A DNA stretch of 64,000 nt from Diphasiastrum complanatum (Eukaryota; Streptophyta; Lycopodiopsida; Lycopodiales; Lycopodiaceae): positions 45,079,045 to 45,143,044 of the forward strand of contig CM055109.1 in NCBI GenBank assembly GCA_029204225.1, written 5' to 3'. The position numbers and the translations under genes are program-made. Of this stretch, positions 9,206 through 19,424 are shown piece after piece. The notes below the pieces were generated by a model. That model was not told the origin of the DNA, did not search any database, and saw only the letters and a list, made by a program, of their open reading frames with translations. Within the stretch, counting starts at the first letter, position 1; each line of letters begins with the position of its first letter.

Positions 9206-9656
9206 CTAGGGCGCCGAAGAGCCCACAAACTCGTCGTCCCGGTCAGGTGCATTATTCTGTAGCTCTGCCTCATGGCTGGCCCGACGACGAAGGACCCTTT
9301 CTCTGACCATGGCTAGCTGTTCTGCAGTGAAGTTAATTCCAATCCACTGTGTTTCCTCGCCCTTGCCAGCAGGGGTAGGGGGGAGCAGGTCCGAGAGTCG
9401 CAAGGCACGGGGCTGCAGCTCCGGGAGTCACGCCATTATCTCTCACTGGCTCTCGAGAAATTCTGCTTCCTGCTCCGATGTCGTTCGTTGTTGTGTCGGC
9501 AAACATCTTCCAAGAGCTTCGTCCTCTACGCACAAAGAAGACCATCAAGCCATATACCACGATGGAAATAAACTGTGAAAAACAAAAAAGAAGCCTAAAT
9601 TGCATGCGAACAGGTACAGGGCAAACACTCACGTCAGTTGGTGTGCGCCCTGCCAT
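9206..9656 (-). pseudogene. small hAT-associated gene, copy A (two exons)
   Basis: Exon 1 (9656-9633, MAGRTPTD) is followed by a GT...AG intron (9632-9526, 107 nt) and exon 2 from 9525. Exon 2 reads RTKLLEDVCRHNNERH, then after a frameshift IGINFTAEQLAMVRERV, RRRASHEAELQ and NNAPDRDDEFVGSSAP, ending at 9206. The same protein is visible at 10622-10946 and 24202-24552. Sequence conservation across copies follows codons (for example IG.NFT..QL.MVR and NAPD..EE), which supports a real protein of about 110 residues, basic in the middle and acidic at the C-terminus. The function is unknown. A DNA-binding or transposition-helper role is only a guess. This copy is frameshifted. Confidence 0.6.
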
Positions 9657-9737
9657 CTCTCACAGCACACTGGCGCTCGCAGAGGCTCTCACAGGCTCCC
9701 ACAGCCTCCCACTGGCTTCTTCTACCTTTTCTCTCTT

Positions 9738-9774
<37 letters not shown>

Positions 9775-9807
9775 TCTCTCTCTCTCCCTAGACCCAAAAG
9801 CATATCC

Positions 9808-9872
<65 letters not shown>
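9738..9872. repeat. two (TC)n microsatellites in the upstream region of copy A
   Basis: CT tracts at about 9738-9786 and 9810-9872 are separated by 'cctagacccaaaagcatatc'. They stand where copies B and C have the GTGAGAG-rich leader. Confidence 0.85.
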
Positions 9873-9874
<2 letters not shown>

Positions 9875-9934
9875 ACGCGCGCGCGCATTTGGAACACGGC
9901 CAGAGACACCCTTTTTTTTTTTGAAAAAAAAATA

Positions 9935-10145
9935 CGCGTCTGGACGCATCCGACCCCGCATCCGGGGGTCGGATGCGTCCGGTCTGGACGCCGGACGCAG
10001 ACACAGATTGCCCGCGTCCGCCCCGGACCTTCATGTCTGATATATATATATCATAGTGCCCCATGGTACCGTCGGTACCATAATGGTGGTACCGCCATTA
10101 TGGTGCCGCCCTAGAAAATGTGGTACCAGGGCGACACCATATTTA
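9935..10145. repeat. GGACGCG-type repeat joined to a GGTACC-type repeat
   Basis: Bases 9935-10035 are rich in GGACGC/GCGTCC and end at 'catgtctgatata', the end shared with the copies at 29.25 and 37.9 kb. A (TA)n tract follows, then a GGTACC block (10055-10145) containing a near-perfect 28-base palindrome centred near 10091. Confidence 0.6.
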
Positions 10146-10309
10146 ATAATAATAATAATTATTATTATTATTATTTTAAATAAAAAATGCCAAAAAATGC
10201 TCTAGGGTGCCCAAGAAAACCAAAAAAAATGCAAAAAAAGGGGTTAGGGTGCTGTGTACTGTGTACAATGTTTATGAGACATTTTTTTATCAAACATCAC
10301 TGTACAAGG
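10146..10309. other. A/T-rich flank
   Basis: An (AAT)n/(ATT)n inverted tract (10146-10178) and A runs precede the first member (10255-10305) of a 50-base direct repeat. Its partner is at 11184-11233. Confidence 0.4.
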
Positions 10310-10621
10310 GGTAGGTACGATAGCACATGGGCATAATGGGAGAGCAGACCATGGGGCCAATGGGAGAGCAGCACATGGGAGAGCAACACATGGGGGCAGG
10401 TACAACAACAACACATGGCGGGATCATTAGCAGCTGCACATGGGCAAACAACTTGTGGGGATAAATAGGCAGTGTGAGTGCCATTGTGAGGTGTATTGTG
10501 AGAGGCATTCTGAGAGGCATTTTCAAAGGTTGAAGAGAGCCAGTGAGAGCTAGTGAGAGGCTGTGAGAGCCTGTGTGAGCTTGTTGGAGAGCCAGGGTGC
10601 TGTGAGAGAAAGTCGATCGAG
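10310..10621 (+). promoter_or_regulatory. CACATGGG-rich promoter and leader of small gene copy B
   Basis: Between 10320 and 10445 CACATGG motifs recur at least five times, along with variants such as CCATGGGG. A TATA-like box (ATAAATAGGC) is at 10461-10470. The leader to the ATG at 10622 is built of GTGAGAGG/AGTGAGAG repeats. The same order (CACATGGG cluster, AAATAGGC, GTGAGAG leader, ATGGC) is found in copy C at 23886-24201. Confidence 0.6.
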
Positions 10622-10946
10622 ATGGCAGAGCGCATACCACCTGACGTGAGAGTTTGCCCTATATCCGTTCGCATGCAATTTAGACTTGTTTTGTGTTTTT
10701 CATAGTTTATTTCCATCGTGGTAAATAGCTTGACGGGCTGCTTTGTGTGCAGACGACGAAGCTAACAGAAGAGGTCCGAAGGCACAACGAAAGGCATCGG
10801 AAGCCGCAAGCAGACTTTGAAGAGAGGCAGTGAGAGATTCGGCAGAGACACCCAAAGCTGCAGCCCCCTACCCCCGGACTAAGCAGGAGGCAAAGCGAGA
10901 GAATAATGCACCTGATTGGGACGAGGAATCTGTGGGCTCTTCGTAG
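10622..10946 (+). pseudogene. small hAT-associated gene, copy B (two exons)
   Basis: Exon 1 (10622-10645, MAERIPPD) ends at GTGAGAG. The 107-nt intron (10646-10752) ends TGTGCAG and has the same length as in copy A. Exon 2 reads TTKLTEEVRRHNERHR and soon meets TGA. The end of the protein (NNAPDWDEESVGSS, stop at 10944-10946) is kept in another frame, so the coding part is broken by small indels, and the IG.NFT segment seen in copies A and C appears to be deleted. The hAT transposase tail at 11663 faces it. I do not recognise the protein family. Confidence 0.6.
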
Positions 10947-11662
10947 GAATGCTAATACTAGATAATGTCCAGGCGTATGTGGAGGACTATTTCTATGTAA
11001 TTTTTGGCAGTAAATGAGGCGGCATATAGTTAGACAATAGTTTCAAAACATACCCAGCCGTATGTGGCAGAATACGTAATGTTTTTTTGACACATCTCTT
11101 AAATTAATATACAGTTACCTTTTTTTGTGCAACACGCACGTGGTTTTGTGAAACACAATCTCTGTTTACGTACTGTGAATGCATGTACTGTGTACAATGT
11201 TTATGAAACGTTCTTTATCAAACATCATTGTACGTCTTTACGGCCTTGAGCCCGACATTATATATTGTCACATTTTTACACTGTGTCTTGTTTGTTTAGA
11301 GTTTCAATATTTTGAATGATTCTTTGATTGCGACATTAACGATTCTTTGATTTGGCTTTCCAATGTTCTGATTTGTATTCAAATGTTTAACTGGTATATA
11401 GTGTTGGAGAGAATATCTAGTGTTTTCTGTATGACTAATGAAACTAATTGGAGATATGATTCACACACGCACATACAATTTGAGATAAAATTGACAACAA
11501 ATCATCACAATTAGACATCGACATATACATATGGTGCAACAAATAAAATGTGTAGAAAATCGGATGCATATATAAAATGGTCTAAATACAATGATCGGCC
11601 ATCTGGCTGCCAAACATGGAACATGATATCAAACTGCTAAATATACAATAATAGAGCCACAA
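10947..11662. other. intergenic part of hAT-like element copy B
   Basis: This 3' region lies between the two convergent genes. It contains 'gtatgtgg' motifs shared with copies A and C, the second member (11184-11233) of the 50-base direct repeat, and A/T-rich sequence matching window positions 160-356. No gene is seen. Confidence 0.5.
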
Positions 11663-12870
11663 TCAACGCTCTGGCTCTGACTCAGACGAATGTTCCGGAG
11701 ACAACTCAGGGCCTCGAGCTGACTCTCGCAGCCGATATCGATGCCTGTCTGGAACCGGCAGGGGCTGTGTATCCGAGGAAGAGGACTCATCATCCACATC
11801 CTCCCAATCTGCCTCCTCATCAGCCCCCAAACAAGCCAAACCGACTAGACCTGCTCCAACTGAATATGACTGTGCTCTTGTAGCCTTGCGAGGTTGCCCC
11901 CTCTTCCCTTGCCCCGTGGGTGTTTTTGTGCTCTGCCTTTCTTGTTCGGTGCACCCTTGGGTCTTCCTGGTCTCTTGCGGATGAGGGGAGCAGTCAATGC
12001 CTTATCACCCCCATGCAAATCACTTGGCTGGCTAGGCTAAGGCCCCAAGTTGAGGCCGGCTGGGATAGGGAAGCCAAAGAGGGTACTCACTGAGCAATTG
12101 AGCGAGGAGGCGCTGCCTGTGGAGCTGCTGCAGGTGGAGGAACTGACTGTGGCCGACTGGGATAGGGAAGCCAAAGAGGGTACTCACTGAGCAATTAAGC
12201 GAGGAGGGCTGCCCGTGGAGCTGTTGCAGATGGAGGAACTGACTGTGGAGGGGCCGTCCCTACAGGAGGCAATGATAGTGGCGATATGTACTGGAAGGGG
12301 CGTTGTGGTGGCCGGTACTGGTACATCCTGGGTGCTACCAAGGGAGGAGCCAATGGAGTGGGTGCTGCAAAAAGAGGAGGCACTAGAGTGGGTATTGCCA
12401 CAGGAGGAGCCACTGTGGATGTGGGCGCTACAAGAGAAAACCTGGGCACAGATGGTGGCCTCCCATGGACAACTGGGAGTCTGAAGGTTGCTAGAGAAGT
12501 GGATGGTGATGGAGGGGCTGCAGGCCTCAATGGCTGCGGTGGCACTGGAGGTGTTGTGCGGTGCATATAAACCCTCTGAGGAACTGGAGGCACCTCATGG
12601 AGCTAATTTGGCTGAGACTCTGTGTAGGGCATGTTGGCAAGAGATGATGGGGGTGTCCTAACACTCGGCATGAGCTGGGCCTCTGAATCAAACATGGCAA
12701 TCAAGTCGTCTAGCTGGGCATCCGAATACATATTCTCTGGGCTCTGGGCCTCATCATGTGCACCATCCTCTGGCTCATCCCCCGTGCATCATCCCGTGCC
12801 TCATCCTGTGCACCATGTAGACAATGCATACCATCCCAACCGGTACCATCGAAGTCATCTGTCTGTCTAG
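11663..12870 (-). pseudogene. hAT transposase C-terminal part, copy B
   Basis: On the minus strand the frame ending at 11663 reads EEADWEDVDDESSSSDTQP, then RYRLRESARGPELSPEHSS and SESEPER. This is the same tail as copy 1 at 357. Upstream are an AT-hook-like RKRPGRPKG...GRGQPRK stretch and a Pro/Val-rich linker (12195-12593). Sequence at 12625-12860 matches 535-790 of copy 1. The dimerisation domain, catalytic core and zinc finger are missing. The gene is cut off near 12870-12890 by the LTR-like sequence of the Tat element. It is clearly non-functional. Confidence 0.7.
12061..12251. repeat. 97-bp tandem duplication inside hAT copy B
   Basis: 'tgggatagggaagccaaaga' occurs at 12061 and 12158 and the following bases repeat almost exactly. 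The period of 97 is not a multiple of three, so the duplication would shift the frame if it lay in an exon. Confidence 0.75.
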
Positions 12871-12879
12871 AACACAACA

Positions 12880-13204
12880 GTTCAAGGATAAGATTAACTA
12901 TTTGTCTGTTCGCACACGTCTACATCGAACATCATGCAAATCCTTGCTGACAACTTAATCAGCCAGAGGGTAGTTTTTTTTTGTTACTCTAATAACATTT
13001 CACTTATAGAACGCTTTTCATTCGGTTCGATAGAGGAAGATTGTTGTTCTGAATTTGTCATCATCACACACCCACAACAAAAGTAATATTGGTTACTTAT
13101 TAAATGTCTGTTGAGAACCAGATTAACACACGACTCCATTTCATTCGAACTAAGTCAGGACTGTACCAATTAAACAACTTTTAAGTGCTATCTCCTTGGG
13201 GAAT
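12880..13204 (+). repeat. 5' LTR (left part) of the Tat/Athila-like element
   Basis: This segment continues at 19425 after removal of the inserted chromovirus, since both sides carry GGAAT. Together they lead to the tRNA-Asp-type primer site at 19491. The left LTR boundary is not certain because no second LTR was found to compare with. No ORF lies in it. Confidence 0.5.
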
Positions 13205-13555
13205 TGTAATAGATCCTAACACCACATAGGGCAAACACTCACTGATCCACCCAACCTTGCCTACTCCCTGATATAGAGTAAGCCCCTCCTAGCCCAGTGT
13301 GAGGACTGGTAGCATGCAACTACCAAGTGTCAACCACGTGTCACTGACATGGCCGATTGCACATCGAGACCCAACTGGGGGCCCTATCCTGCTGACAGGG
13401 TCCCTAGGCTATGTTAGGCCCGCCATGGCTATGGACCGTGCTGGGGCACACTACTCACACTGTCTGGCCCTGTTGGTCGTGTACGTTGGACACGACCCTG
13501 ACTGTGGTATCTGACCTATCTGTATTCACTAGAGTTCGGCACTGGTCACGAGCTC
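13205..13555 (-). repeat. 3' LTR of the chromovirus
   Basis: This is about 95% like 19074-19424 by eye. It differs by a 7-base insertion near 13380 and scattered transitions. Its right edge differs from the other LTR: GAGCTC is followed by a C run instead of GTAACA. Confidence 0.9.
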
Positions 13556-13567
13556 CCCCCCCCCTTA
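13556..13567 (-). other. polypurine tract of the chromovirus
   Basis: On the minus strand CTTAAGGGGGGGG lies directly before the 3' LTR, the expected place for the plus-strand primer of reverse transcription. Confidence 0.75.
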
Positions 13568-14671
13568 AGAACCGTCTTGGTCCTCTAAGACAAAGTCTGG
13601 AAAAATCTTGCGAAGGACGCTGCCTCTTTCCCAAGCGGCATTCTCAACAGGCTGATCATTCCACCTGACCAGATATTCTCGGTATAGAGTATGACGAGTC
13701 TGCGTCTCTCTACTATCAAGAATCTCCTCTGGTTCATGTGGAGGTTGCTGAGGATCCAATGGGAGAACTAGAACACTGTCCCCTACCAGATTTTCTGATC
13801 TGGTTAAGGCTTTTCGTAACTGACTTACATGAAAGACTGGAAAAACCTTACTACTGTGTGGGAGTTCTAGTTCATAGGTGACCTCGCCTAGTCTCCTACT
13901 GATGGTAAAGGGACCACAATACCTTAGAGACAACTTAGCACACACTCCTGATTTGAGGGTTTTAGAGTCGACTGAGACTCTCAAGTAGACTTTCTCACCA
14001 GTGGAGAACTGCACATCCCGTCTGTGCAGATCTGCATAATGCCTGGCTCGATCTTGGGACTGCCTGATGCTACGCTTAGCATGTTCTATCATCTGGTTTA
14101 GGTCCTCTAAAAAGTTTCTAGCTGCTTCAACTTTTTCTTGTTTAAACCCTACAACTGTGGGTGAGCGTGGCTGAAAACCGTACATCAGCATAAATGGGCT
14201 GTATCCCGTAGCTGAATGTTTGGTACTATTGTAAGCAAACTCTAATATTGAGAGATACTCCTCCCAATTAGTCTGCTTATTGTTGACGTATGCACGAAGC
14301 ATATCCTCCAACACCTGATTTACCCTCTCTGTTTGACCGTCCGTCTGTGGATGGTCGGTGGTACTCATATTAAGTTTAGTATGGAGATGATGGGATACTG
14401 CCCTCCAAAAATTTCCAGTAAACTTACTGTCCCGGTCGTTAACTATGCCGAAAGGTAGACCGTACAATTTAAATAGCCCGTCTACAAACAACCTCGCTAA
14501 CTCTGGAGCTCTAACGGTTGTTTTGGTCGGAATGAAATGAGCCATTTTGGTCAGACGGTCAACTGTGACCCATATAGCGTCATTACCCTTTTGGGTTTTA
14601 GGCAGGCCTACTATAAAATCCATGGAGATACTCTCCCATTTACCAGCTGGTAATTCTAAGGGCTGCAACAA
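13565..14671 (-). CDS. chromovirus integrase with C-terminal chromodomain
   Basis: This 368-codon open frame is the longest intact coding part in the window. The DDE core is visible as SISMDFIVGLPKT (first Asp near residue 18), NDRDSKFTGNFW (second Asp near 81) and VNQVLEDMLRAYV (Glu near 117). WEEYLSILEFAYN and GFQPRSP follow. The GPF..R linker leads to a chromodomain (PEEILDSRET...YLVRWNDQP..NAAWE, residues about 310-360) that could target insertion to marked chromatin. The zinc-binding H2C2 part lies upstream, beyond a TAA at about 14706 that replaces a Gln codon (CQKC then stop). The true polyprotein is one long pol frame, so the first Met here is not a biological start. Confidence 0.9.
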   Translation of the reverse strand: MLQPLELPAGKWESISMDFIVGLPKTQKGNDAIWVTVDRLTKMAHFIPTKTTVRAPELARLFVDGLFKLYGLPFGIVNDRDSKFTGNFWRAVSHHLHTKLNMSTTDHPQTDGQTERVNQVLEDMLRAYVNNKQTNWEEYLSILEFAYNSTKHSATGYSPFMLMYGFQPRSPTVVGFKQEKVEAARNFLEDLNQMIEHAKRSIRQSQDRARHYADLHRRDVQFSTGEKVYLRVSVDSKTLKSGVCAKLSLRYCGPFTISRRLGEVTYELELPHSSKVFPVFHVSQLRKALTRSENLVGDSVLVLPLDPQQPPHEPEEILDSRETQTRHTLYREYLVRWNDQPVENAAWERGSVLRKIFPDFVLEDQDGS

Positions 14672-14848
14672 CCCTCCTACCTTTAAATGCTCTGCTTTCT
14701 TTACTTAACATTTCTGGCAACTGGTTACATACAAGCGGACGTCGTTTTTCATACTAGGCCAGAAAAATTGCCTACAAAGAAGTTCATAGGTCTTCTGTAT
14801 GCCTGAGTGTCCCACACTAGGATTTTCATGACATTCATATAGGACCTG

Positions 14849-15274
14849 CTACCTATAATCCTCTGAATTGGGGACACATACTCTATCTCTATAGAGCAAG
14901 TACTCATCCTGAATGGAATACTGTTTCCATTTGAATCCTTGAGTCAATTGACCCTCAACCACTGGGGTATGCTTGGGTAATACAGGCTCAGAATCCTCAA
15001 CGTCATTTGATGACGTATACTCGGACTCATCATAATCCTCAACGGAAGCTGCCGTATTCTTGGATGAACTGGCACCAGCCCCGGGAACTGGTTCTGGAGT
15101 TTGTAACTGTCTGCTTTGGACTGAGTTCCAGATAGTAGAGAAGAATGCATCATGCTGGCATTTCCCTCTCAAGGACTCGAGTAACTCATTGCGAATCTGA
15201 GTAAAACTCAACTCGTTTATCATAGGCATTCTGCTAAGGGCATCTGGTTGGCACCATACAAATAATGCCTCCAA
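14849..15274 (-). pseudogene. chromovirus RNase H end and linker to integrase
   Basis: The frame reads PDALSRMPMINELSFTQIRN, the usual end of gypsy RNase H (ADALSR), followed by a linker with acidic, Ser-rich sequence and a YRDRVCVPNSEDYR end. Just upstream the RNase H frame reads WRHYLYGA and then jumps directly to the ADALSR motif near 15258, so about 60 codons including the DHxSL region are missing. The Asp/Glu active-site set cannot be complete. Confidence 0.7.
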
Positions 15275-15756
15275 GTCTTAAGGGCATGGACTATAGAAAA
15301 GAGTTCCTTTTCATAGGCATTGTACCTAGTCTGAGCTGGCTCGAGTTTTTTACTCTCGAACGCAACTGGTCATCCACCCTGAGTTAGTACAGCACCAACT
15401 GCAAAGTCGCTAGCATTTGTTTCGACCACAAATGGCTGATTGGGGTCGACGACTTTTAAAACTGGTGCTGTAGCTAAGGGTGTTTTGAGAGCATCAAAGC
15501 TCTCCTGTTGTGCGGACTCCCAAATAAACTCCTTTCCCTTCCCCTTAAGAAAATTTGTCATGGGAACTGCTATCAGAGCATATTCCTTGACAAATCGTCT
15601 GTAATATCCCGCCAAACCAAGAAAGATCTGAAGTTCAAAAATATTCTGAGGTCTCAGCCAACTGAGTATGGCTTTAACCTTATTCGGGTCCATCTTAATC
15701 CCATCTAACGAGATAATGTGACCCAGATATGCTACTTCTTCAACGAAGAATTCACA
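15275..15756 (-). pseudogene. chromovirus RT thumb and RNase H start
   Basis: Bases 15370-15693 encode [24 protein letters not shown] and the RNase H start [24 protein letters not shown] at about 15374 (an Arg CGA in relatives) precedes PVAFESKKLEPAQTRYNAYE and KELFS. A TAG at 15757 (LYAKQS then stop) separates this from the RT part upstream. Confidence 0.75.
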
Positions 15757-16401
15757 CTAGGATTGTTTAGCATAAAGCTTATGCTTTCTGAGCAATCGAA
15801 ACACCTTTCTGAGGTGTTTTAGATGCTCCTTCCTCATTTTGCTGTAGACAAGGATGTCATCTAAAAATACGACTACAAACTTACCCAAGTATGGTCTGAG
15901 GACACTGTTCATCAAGGTCATAAAGGTAGCTGGAGCATTTGTGAGCCCAAATGGCATCACCTTAAACCCATAATGACCGTGACGAGTCCTAAAAGCTGTT
16001 TTCGAGACATCTTCCGACTTTATACGGACTTGATGATATCCCGATCTGAGGTCTATTTTACTGAAAAACTTAGCCCCGTCGAGTTGATCAAACAACTCGT
16101 CTGCTCGAGGCATAGGGTACTTATTCTTAATTGTGACTTTATTGAGGGCTCTGTAATCTACGCAAAGACGCATAGACCCCTCTTTCTTTTTCACCAATAG
16201 GAATGGTGAGGCCCATGGTGAACTACTGGTCTGAATTTGGCCTTTCCCAAGATAATCTATTAACTGCCTAGTTATTTCTTCATCCTCTGTTCGGCTGACC
16301 CGATACGGAGGTTTAGAAACAGGTGCTGTACCTGGTACTAGGTTTATTACATGATCTACCTCTCTGCTAGGTGGCAAACCATGTGGCAAATCTTCAGGCA
16401 A
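15757..16401 (-). CDS. chromovirus reverse transcriptase core
   Basis: This 214-codon frame covers the RT fingers and palm: [87 protein letters not shown] and the catalytic FLDDILVYS. It copies the element RNA into DNA in cytoplasmic particles. The frame follows the gag-protease frame with a 9-base gap and a stop between, and it was probably continuous in an intact relative. Confidence 0.88.
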   Translation of the reverse strand: MPEDLPHGLPPSREVDHVINLVPGTAPVSKPPYRVSRTEDEEITRQLIDYLGKGQIQTSSSPWASPFLLVKKKEGSMRLCVDYRALNKVTIKNKYPMPRADELFDQLDGAKFFSKIDLRSGYHQVRIKSEDVSKTAFRTRHGHYGFKVMPFGLTNAPATFMTLMNSVLRPYLGKFVVVFLDDILVYSKMRKEHLKHLRKVFRLLRKHKLYAKQS

Positions 16402-16409
16402 TAAAGTTT

Positions 16410-17387
16410 CTAATTTACTGATTTTCTGCTGTATAGAACTGGAATAGAAACTTCAAGAATAAACTGAAAGTCACATAAGAATACCTGATGGTCTTCGTCT
16501 CCGATAAGCTGACAGAGCTCTGAATTGCAGACCATAGGACTGTTGGGAACATCATGCTCCCCATGCAACTGGATCTCTCGGCCTTTATGCTGAAAGCTGA
16601 GGGTGTTCTCCTGATAATTTTTGTGGAGAGAAGGTCCTAAACTATAGAGCCAATCTCTCCCAAGAACTATGTCTGTGCGATCCAGGTGCATTATCTGATA
16701 GTTTATTTCATCTTGGTATCCGTGAATACCAAGATTCAAATTACTTACCATAGTTTCCCATATTTTTTTATCTTCACCCTTAGCTAATGAAACTATGTAC
16801 CTATGCTGACTAGGTACTTCTGGTAGTTTAAGCTTTTTAACCAGGGTGTAATTGATGAAATTATGGGTTGCCCCATCATCAACCATAACTCTTACTGACT
16901 GGTTACCAACTTTCCCATGCATACGTACTAGGTCATGCGACCCAAAGCTGAAGGGTCTTGCTAGCATTGCAGAGGTCAGCTGGCAACAATGTTCATGATC
17001 TTCATGATACACTTTGATCTCGGAAGCTGCCGAGTCACTGGGGAAACATACCGTCTGAACAAGATGAACTTGTTTCTTATCTTTCTTATCTTTTTTAGTG
17101 AAAGGCCCCTTGGGACACTGTCTGACTGTGTGTCCCTTGCCCATACACACAAAGCACAAACGTTCTTGTTTGGCTTTCTCAAAATCATCTGGTTTTAAGG
17201 GCTGTATGAGTGAAGGGCATTTCTGAGGAGCTTCACTTTTAAATTTATCTTGATTCTTTCTTTTTAAAAATTTCTTTTTAAATTGAAAGTCTTTCTGAGG
17301 AGGCTGCTCAGAAAGTGGCTGTTGTCTCGCCCTCTTCCTACCCACTGAATCATCATAGATTTGAGCATATTTTGAGAGCTTGCTCAA
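16410..17387 (-). CDS. chromovirus gag C-terminus, CCHC knuckle and protease
   Basis: This 325-codon frame has a Lys-rich nucleocapsid part, a zinc knuckle [14 protein letters not shown] and an aspartic protease motif [12 protein letters not shown] (the family has D-S/T-G, here DDG, so activity is doubtful). [12 protein letters not shown], typical of the end of gypsy proteases, follows. Cleavage products would be nucleocapsid and protease. It overlaps the upstream gag frame by 35 bases. Confidence 0.85.
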   Translation of the reverse strand: MSKLSKYAQIYDDSVGRKRARQQPLSEQPPQKDFQFKKKFLKRKNQDKFKSEAPQKCPSLIQPLKPDDFEKAKQERLCFVCMGKGHTVRQCPKGPFTKKDKKDKKQVHLVQTVCFPSDSAASEIKVYHEDHEHCCQLTSAMLARPFSFGSHDLVRMHGKVGNQSVRVMVDDGATHNFINYTLVKKLKLPEVPSQHRYIVSLAKGEDKKIWETMVSNLNLGIHGYQDEINYQIMHLDRTDIVLGRDWLYSLGPSLHKNYQENTLSFQHKGREIQLHGEHDVPNSPMVCNSELCQLIGDEDHQVFLCDFQFILEVSIPVLYSRKSVN

Positions 17388-18180
17388 GGGTAGTAGGCGA
17401 GTTTCTCTGGACCTCTACTTTATATTCATCTTTGAGGCCACGGACAAATCCCCTGATTTTCTGATAATCATCCATATTTTTAATTTTTAAAATTGCTTCT
17501 CGATACTGCGAGATATATTGGATGAGGGACTTGTCCATTACTGTTCTTTCCCAAGCTTCCCAGGCTCTATCAAGTTCATTTTCAGGTAGGAAGTCTCTTA
17601 GGAAGGCTTCTTCAAAGGCCTTCCATGATCGGGGGAGTCTGCCTAGTCTCCTGGAGATTTAACCACCACTTATAGGCCATAGGCCCTAAGGAAAGACTGG
17701 CCTCAATAGCATGCACATGGTCAGGGGTCTATTTAAGAGCATGAATGTTCTTCCATTTGCTGAGGAAGGTTTGTAGAATGTCTGCATTTCTATCCTTCTC
17801 TTCCCCATTAAAAGTAGGAGGCTTTAAATCTTTAAAGACATTGGGGTGAGACCGTAAAGTCTCACCCGAAACTGATGGAAGTGGAGAAGGGGAAAACTGA
17901 GAAGTGGAGGGAAGGCTTCCTTTCGCGGATTCTCAAAATCAAGCTCTTGAGTTCAGCAAACGAGTCATCCACACTGGACTTGAAATTGGCTAATGCCAAC
18001 TTCAGTTCATCCACTTCTGTTACCAATTGGAGAAACTGCTCCTTGGAAACCAGTTCGTCGAGTTCTTCGGCGAACTGTTCCTATTCTTCCATTTCCATAG
18101 GTTCCTTCCCAAGGCTTCTGTTTCAAGTTCGTCGAAGCCTCTCTCCAGGGGTTGATCAGGTCCCTGAGGAGTGGTCATCT
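17353..18180 (-). pseudogene. chromovirus gag (capsid) N-terminal part
   Basis: The probable gag start is ATG at 18180 (MTTPQGPDQPLERGFDELE). A coiled-coil-like stretch (ELVSKEQFLQLVTEVDELK, read in a neighbouring frame around 18000-18070) follows. Capsid sequence is kept at 17353-17538 (MDKSLIQYISQYREAIL...RGFVRGLKDEYK). Several frameshifts and stops separate these parts. Confidence 0.6.
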
Positions 18181-19059
18181 TCGGAACTGAAAAAGAGGTA
18201 CCTTAACTTCTGAAGGAAAAAAAGTCTAAAAGACGAATTTACAACTGTACAAGGGAAAGGAAAGATGACTTAGCTGTTTCTGAGGACTGTACTTCCAAAG
18301 AAATTACGAAGAGGAACCCTCTCAGCTCTTTTTCCCAAGATTTTAGATCTGCTGTCCCGGAAAATCCCAGTTTGAAACTCCAAAATGGTGCCAAATTTCC
18401 CGGTTCTTGAGTTGAGTAGCTGACTGATCTGATTTCAGGTGTGGGGCTCCAACAAATCGAGTGAAAACCGGAAATTTACAACAAGAAATCCGGAAATTTT
18501 GATGTCCCTACCCTCGCTGGTTGGACAGCAACCTGTCTGGCCCACTTTTCTAAAATTTAAGGCCCAAAACTCGTTTGAATCTCTGATCTGACCTCAAGTG
18601 GTAGGTCGTTGGTCTGTGACAAACTAGTTTGAAGTTCAAACTACTGAAAAATCTCAAAAATCAGGAATGAAAATCCACTTTTTCAACTCCCTGTCCAACG
18701 CTGGCCCTACTAAGAAAATTTGCTTGAAAATCCCTCAAATTTCCTTGGATTTCTCTAAAAATTCAGAGGTAGATATCTGATCCTACAGCAATGCACCTGC
18801 TCGCTGGTTTCTACTCTAAATCCTTTCTGAAATCTGAGAAAGACATCCAAAAAATCAGAGAGAAGAGTTGATCTATCAGCGCTGAAGCTGTACTAGACAA
18901 TTCTCCTCCATACTACTGAAAATTCTAGCAAATTGAAGGATTTTAAAGCTGGTCCTATAGCAATTTTCCTCCTCTATTCTTTTTTGAGAATTTGACAAAT
19001 ATTTCCTACCTTCTGATAGCTTTCTCTACTCCTGCTACTAAGCTCCCAAAGATGGAGAA
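18181..19059 (-). other. untranslated leader of the chromovirus
   Basis: About 880 bases lie between the primer site and gag. Motifs such as 'tttctgaaatctgag' and 'aattctcctcc' recur but there is no ORF of note. Long leaders are usual in gypsy elements, where packaging signals lie here. Confidence 0.6.
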
Positions 19060-19072
19060 GGCTCTGATACCA
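19060..19072 (-). other. primer binding site, tRNA-iMet type
   Basis: On the minus strand TGGTATCAGAGCC starts one base inside the 5' LTR. It is complementary to the 3' end of plant initiator tRNA-Met. Confidence 0.93.
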
Positions 19073-19073
19073 G

Positions 19074-19424
19074 TGTAATAGATCCTAACACCACAGTAGG
19101 GCAAACACTCACTGATCCACCCAACCTTGCCTACTCCTTGATATAGAGTAAGCCCCTCCTAGCCCAGTGTGAGGACTGGTAGCATGCAACTGCAAAGTGT
19201 TGGCCACGTGTCACTGACGTGGCCAACTGCACATCGAGACCCAACTGGGGCCTGCTGACAGGGTCCCTAGGCTGTGTTAGGCCCGCCATGGCTATGGACC
19301 GTGCTGAGGCACACTACTCACACTGTCTTGCCCTGTTGGTCGTGTACGCTGGACACGACCCTGACTGTGGTATCTGACCTATCTGTGTTCTCTAGGGTTC
19401 GGCACTGGTCACGAGCTCGTAACA
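19074..19424 (-). repeat. 5' LTR of the chromovirus
   Basis: On the plus strand it starts TGTAATAG and ends GTAACA (TG...CA ends). GGAAT follows as the target-site duplication. The short length (351 bases) fits small chromovirus LTRs. Confidence 0.93.

Larger units (their letters stand above)
13205..19424 (-). mobile_element. Ty3/gypsy chromovirus, full-length but defective
   Basis: Two LTRs (13205-13555 and 19074-19424) are flanked by the 5-bp target duplication GGAAT (13200-13204 and 19425-19429). A tRNA-iMet primer site lies inside the right-hand (5') LTR and a poly-G purine tract inside the left-hand LTR. The minus-strand order is gag, CCHC knuckle, protease, RT, RNase H, integrase, chromodomain, which is the Ty3/gypsy order. 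The chromodomain marks it as a chromovirus. Stops and an RNase H deletion make it non-autonomous. The insertion interrupts the LTR region of a plus-strand Tat-like element. Confidence 0.92.
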
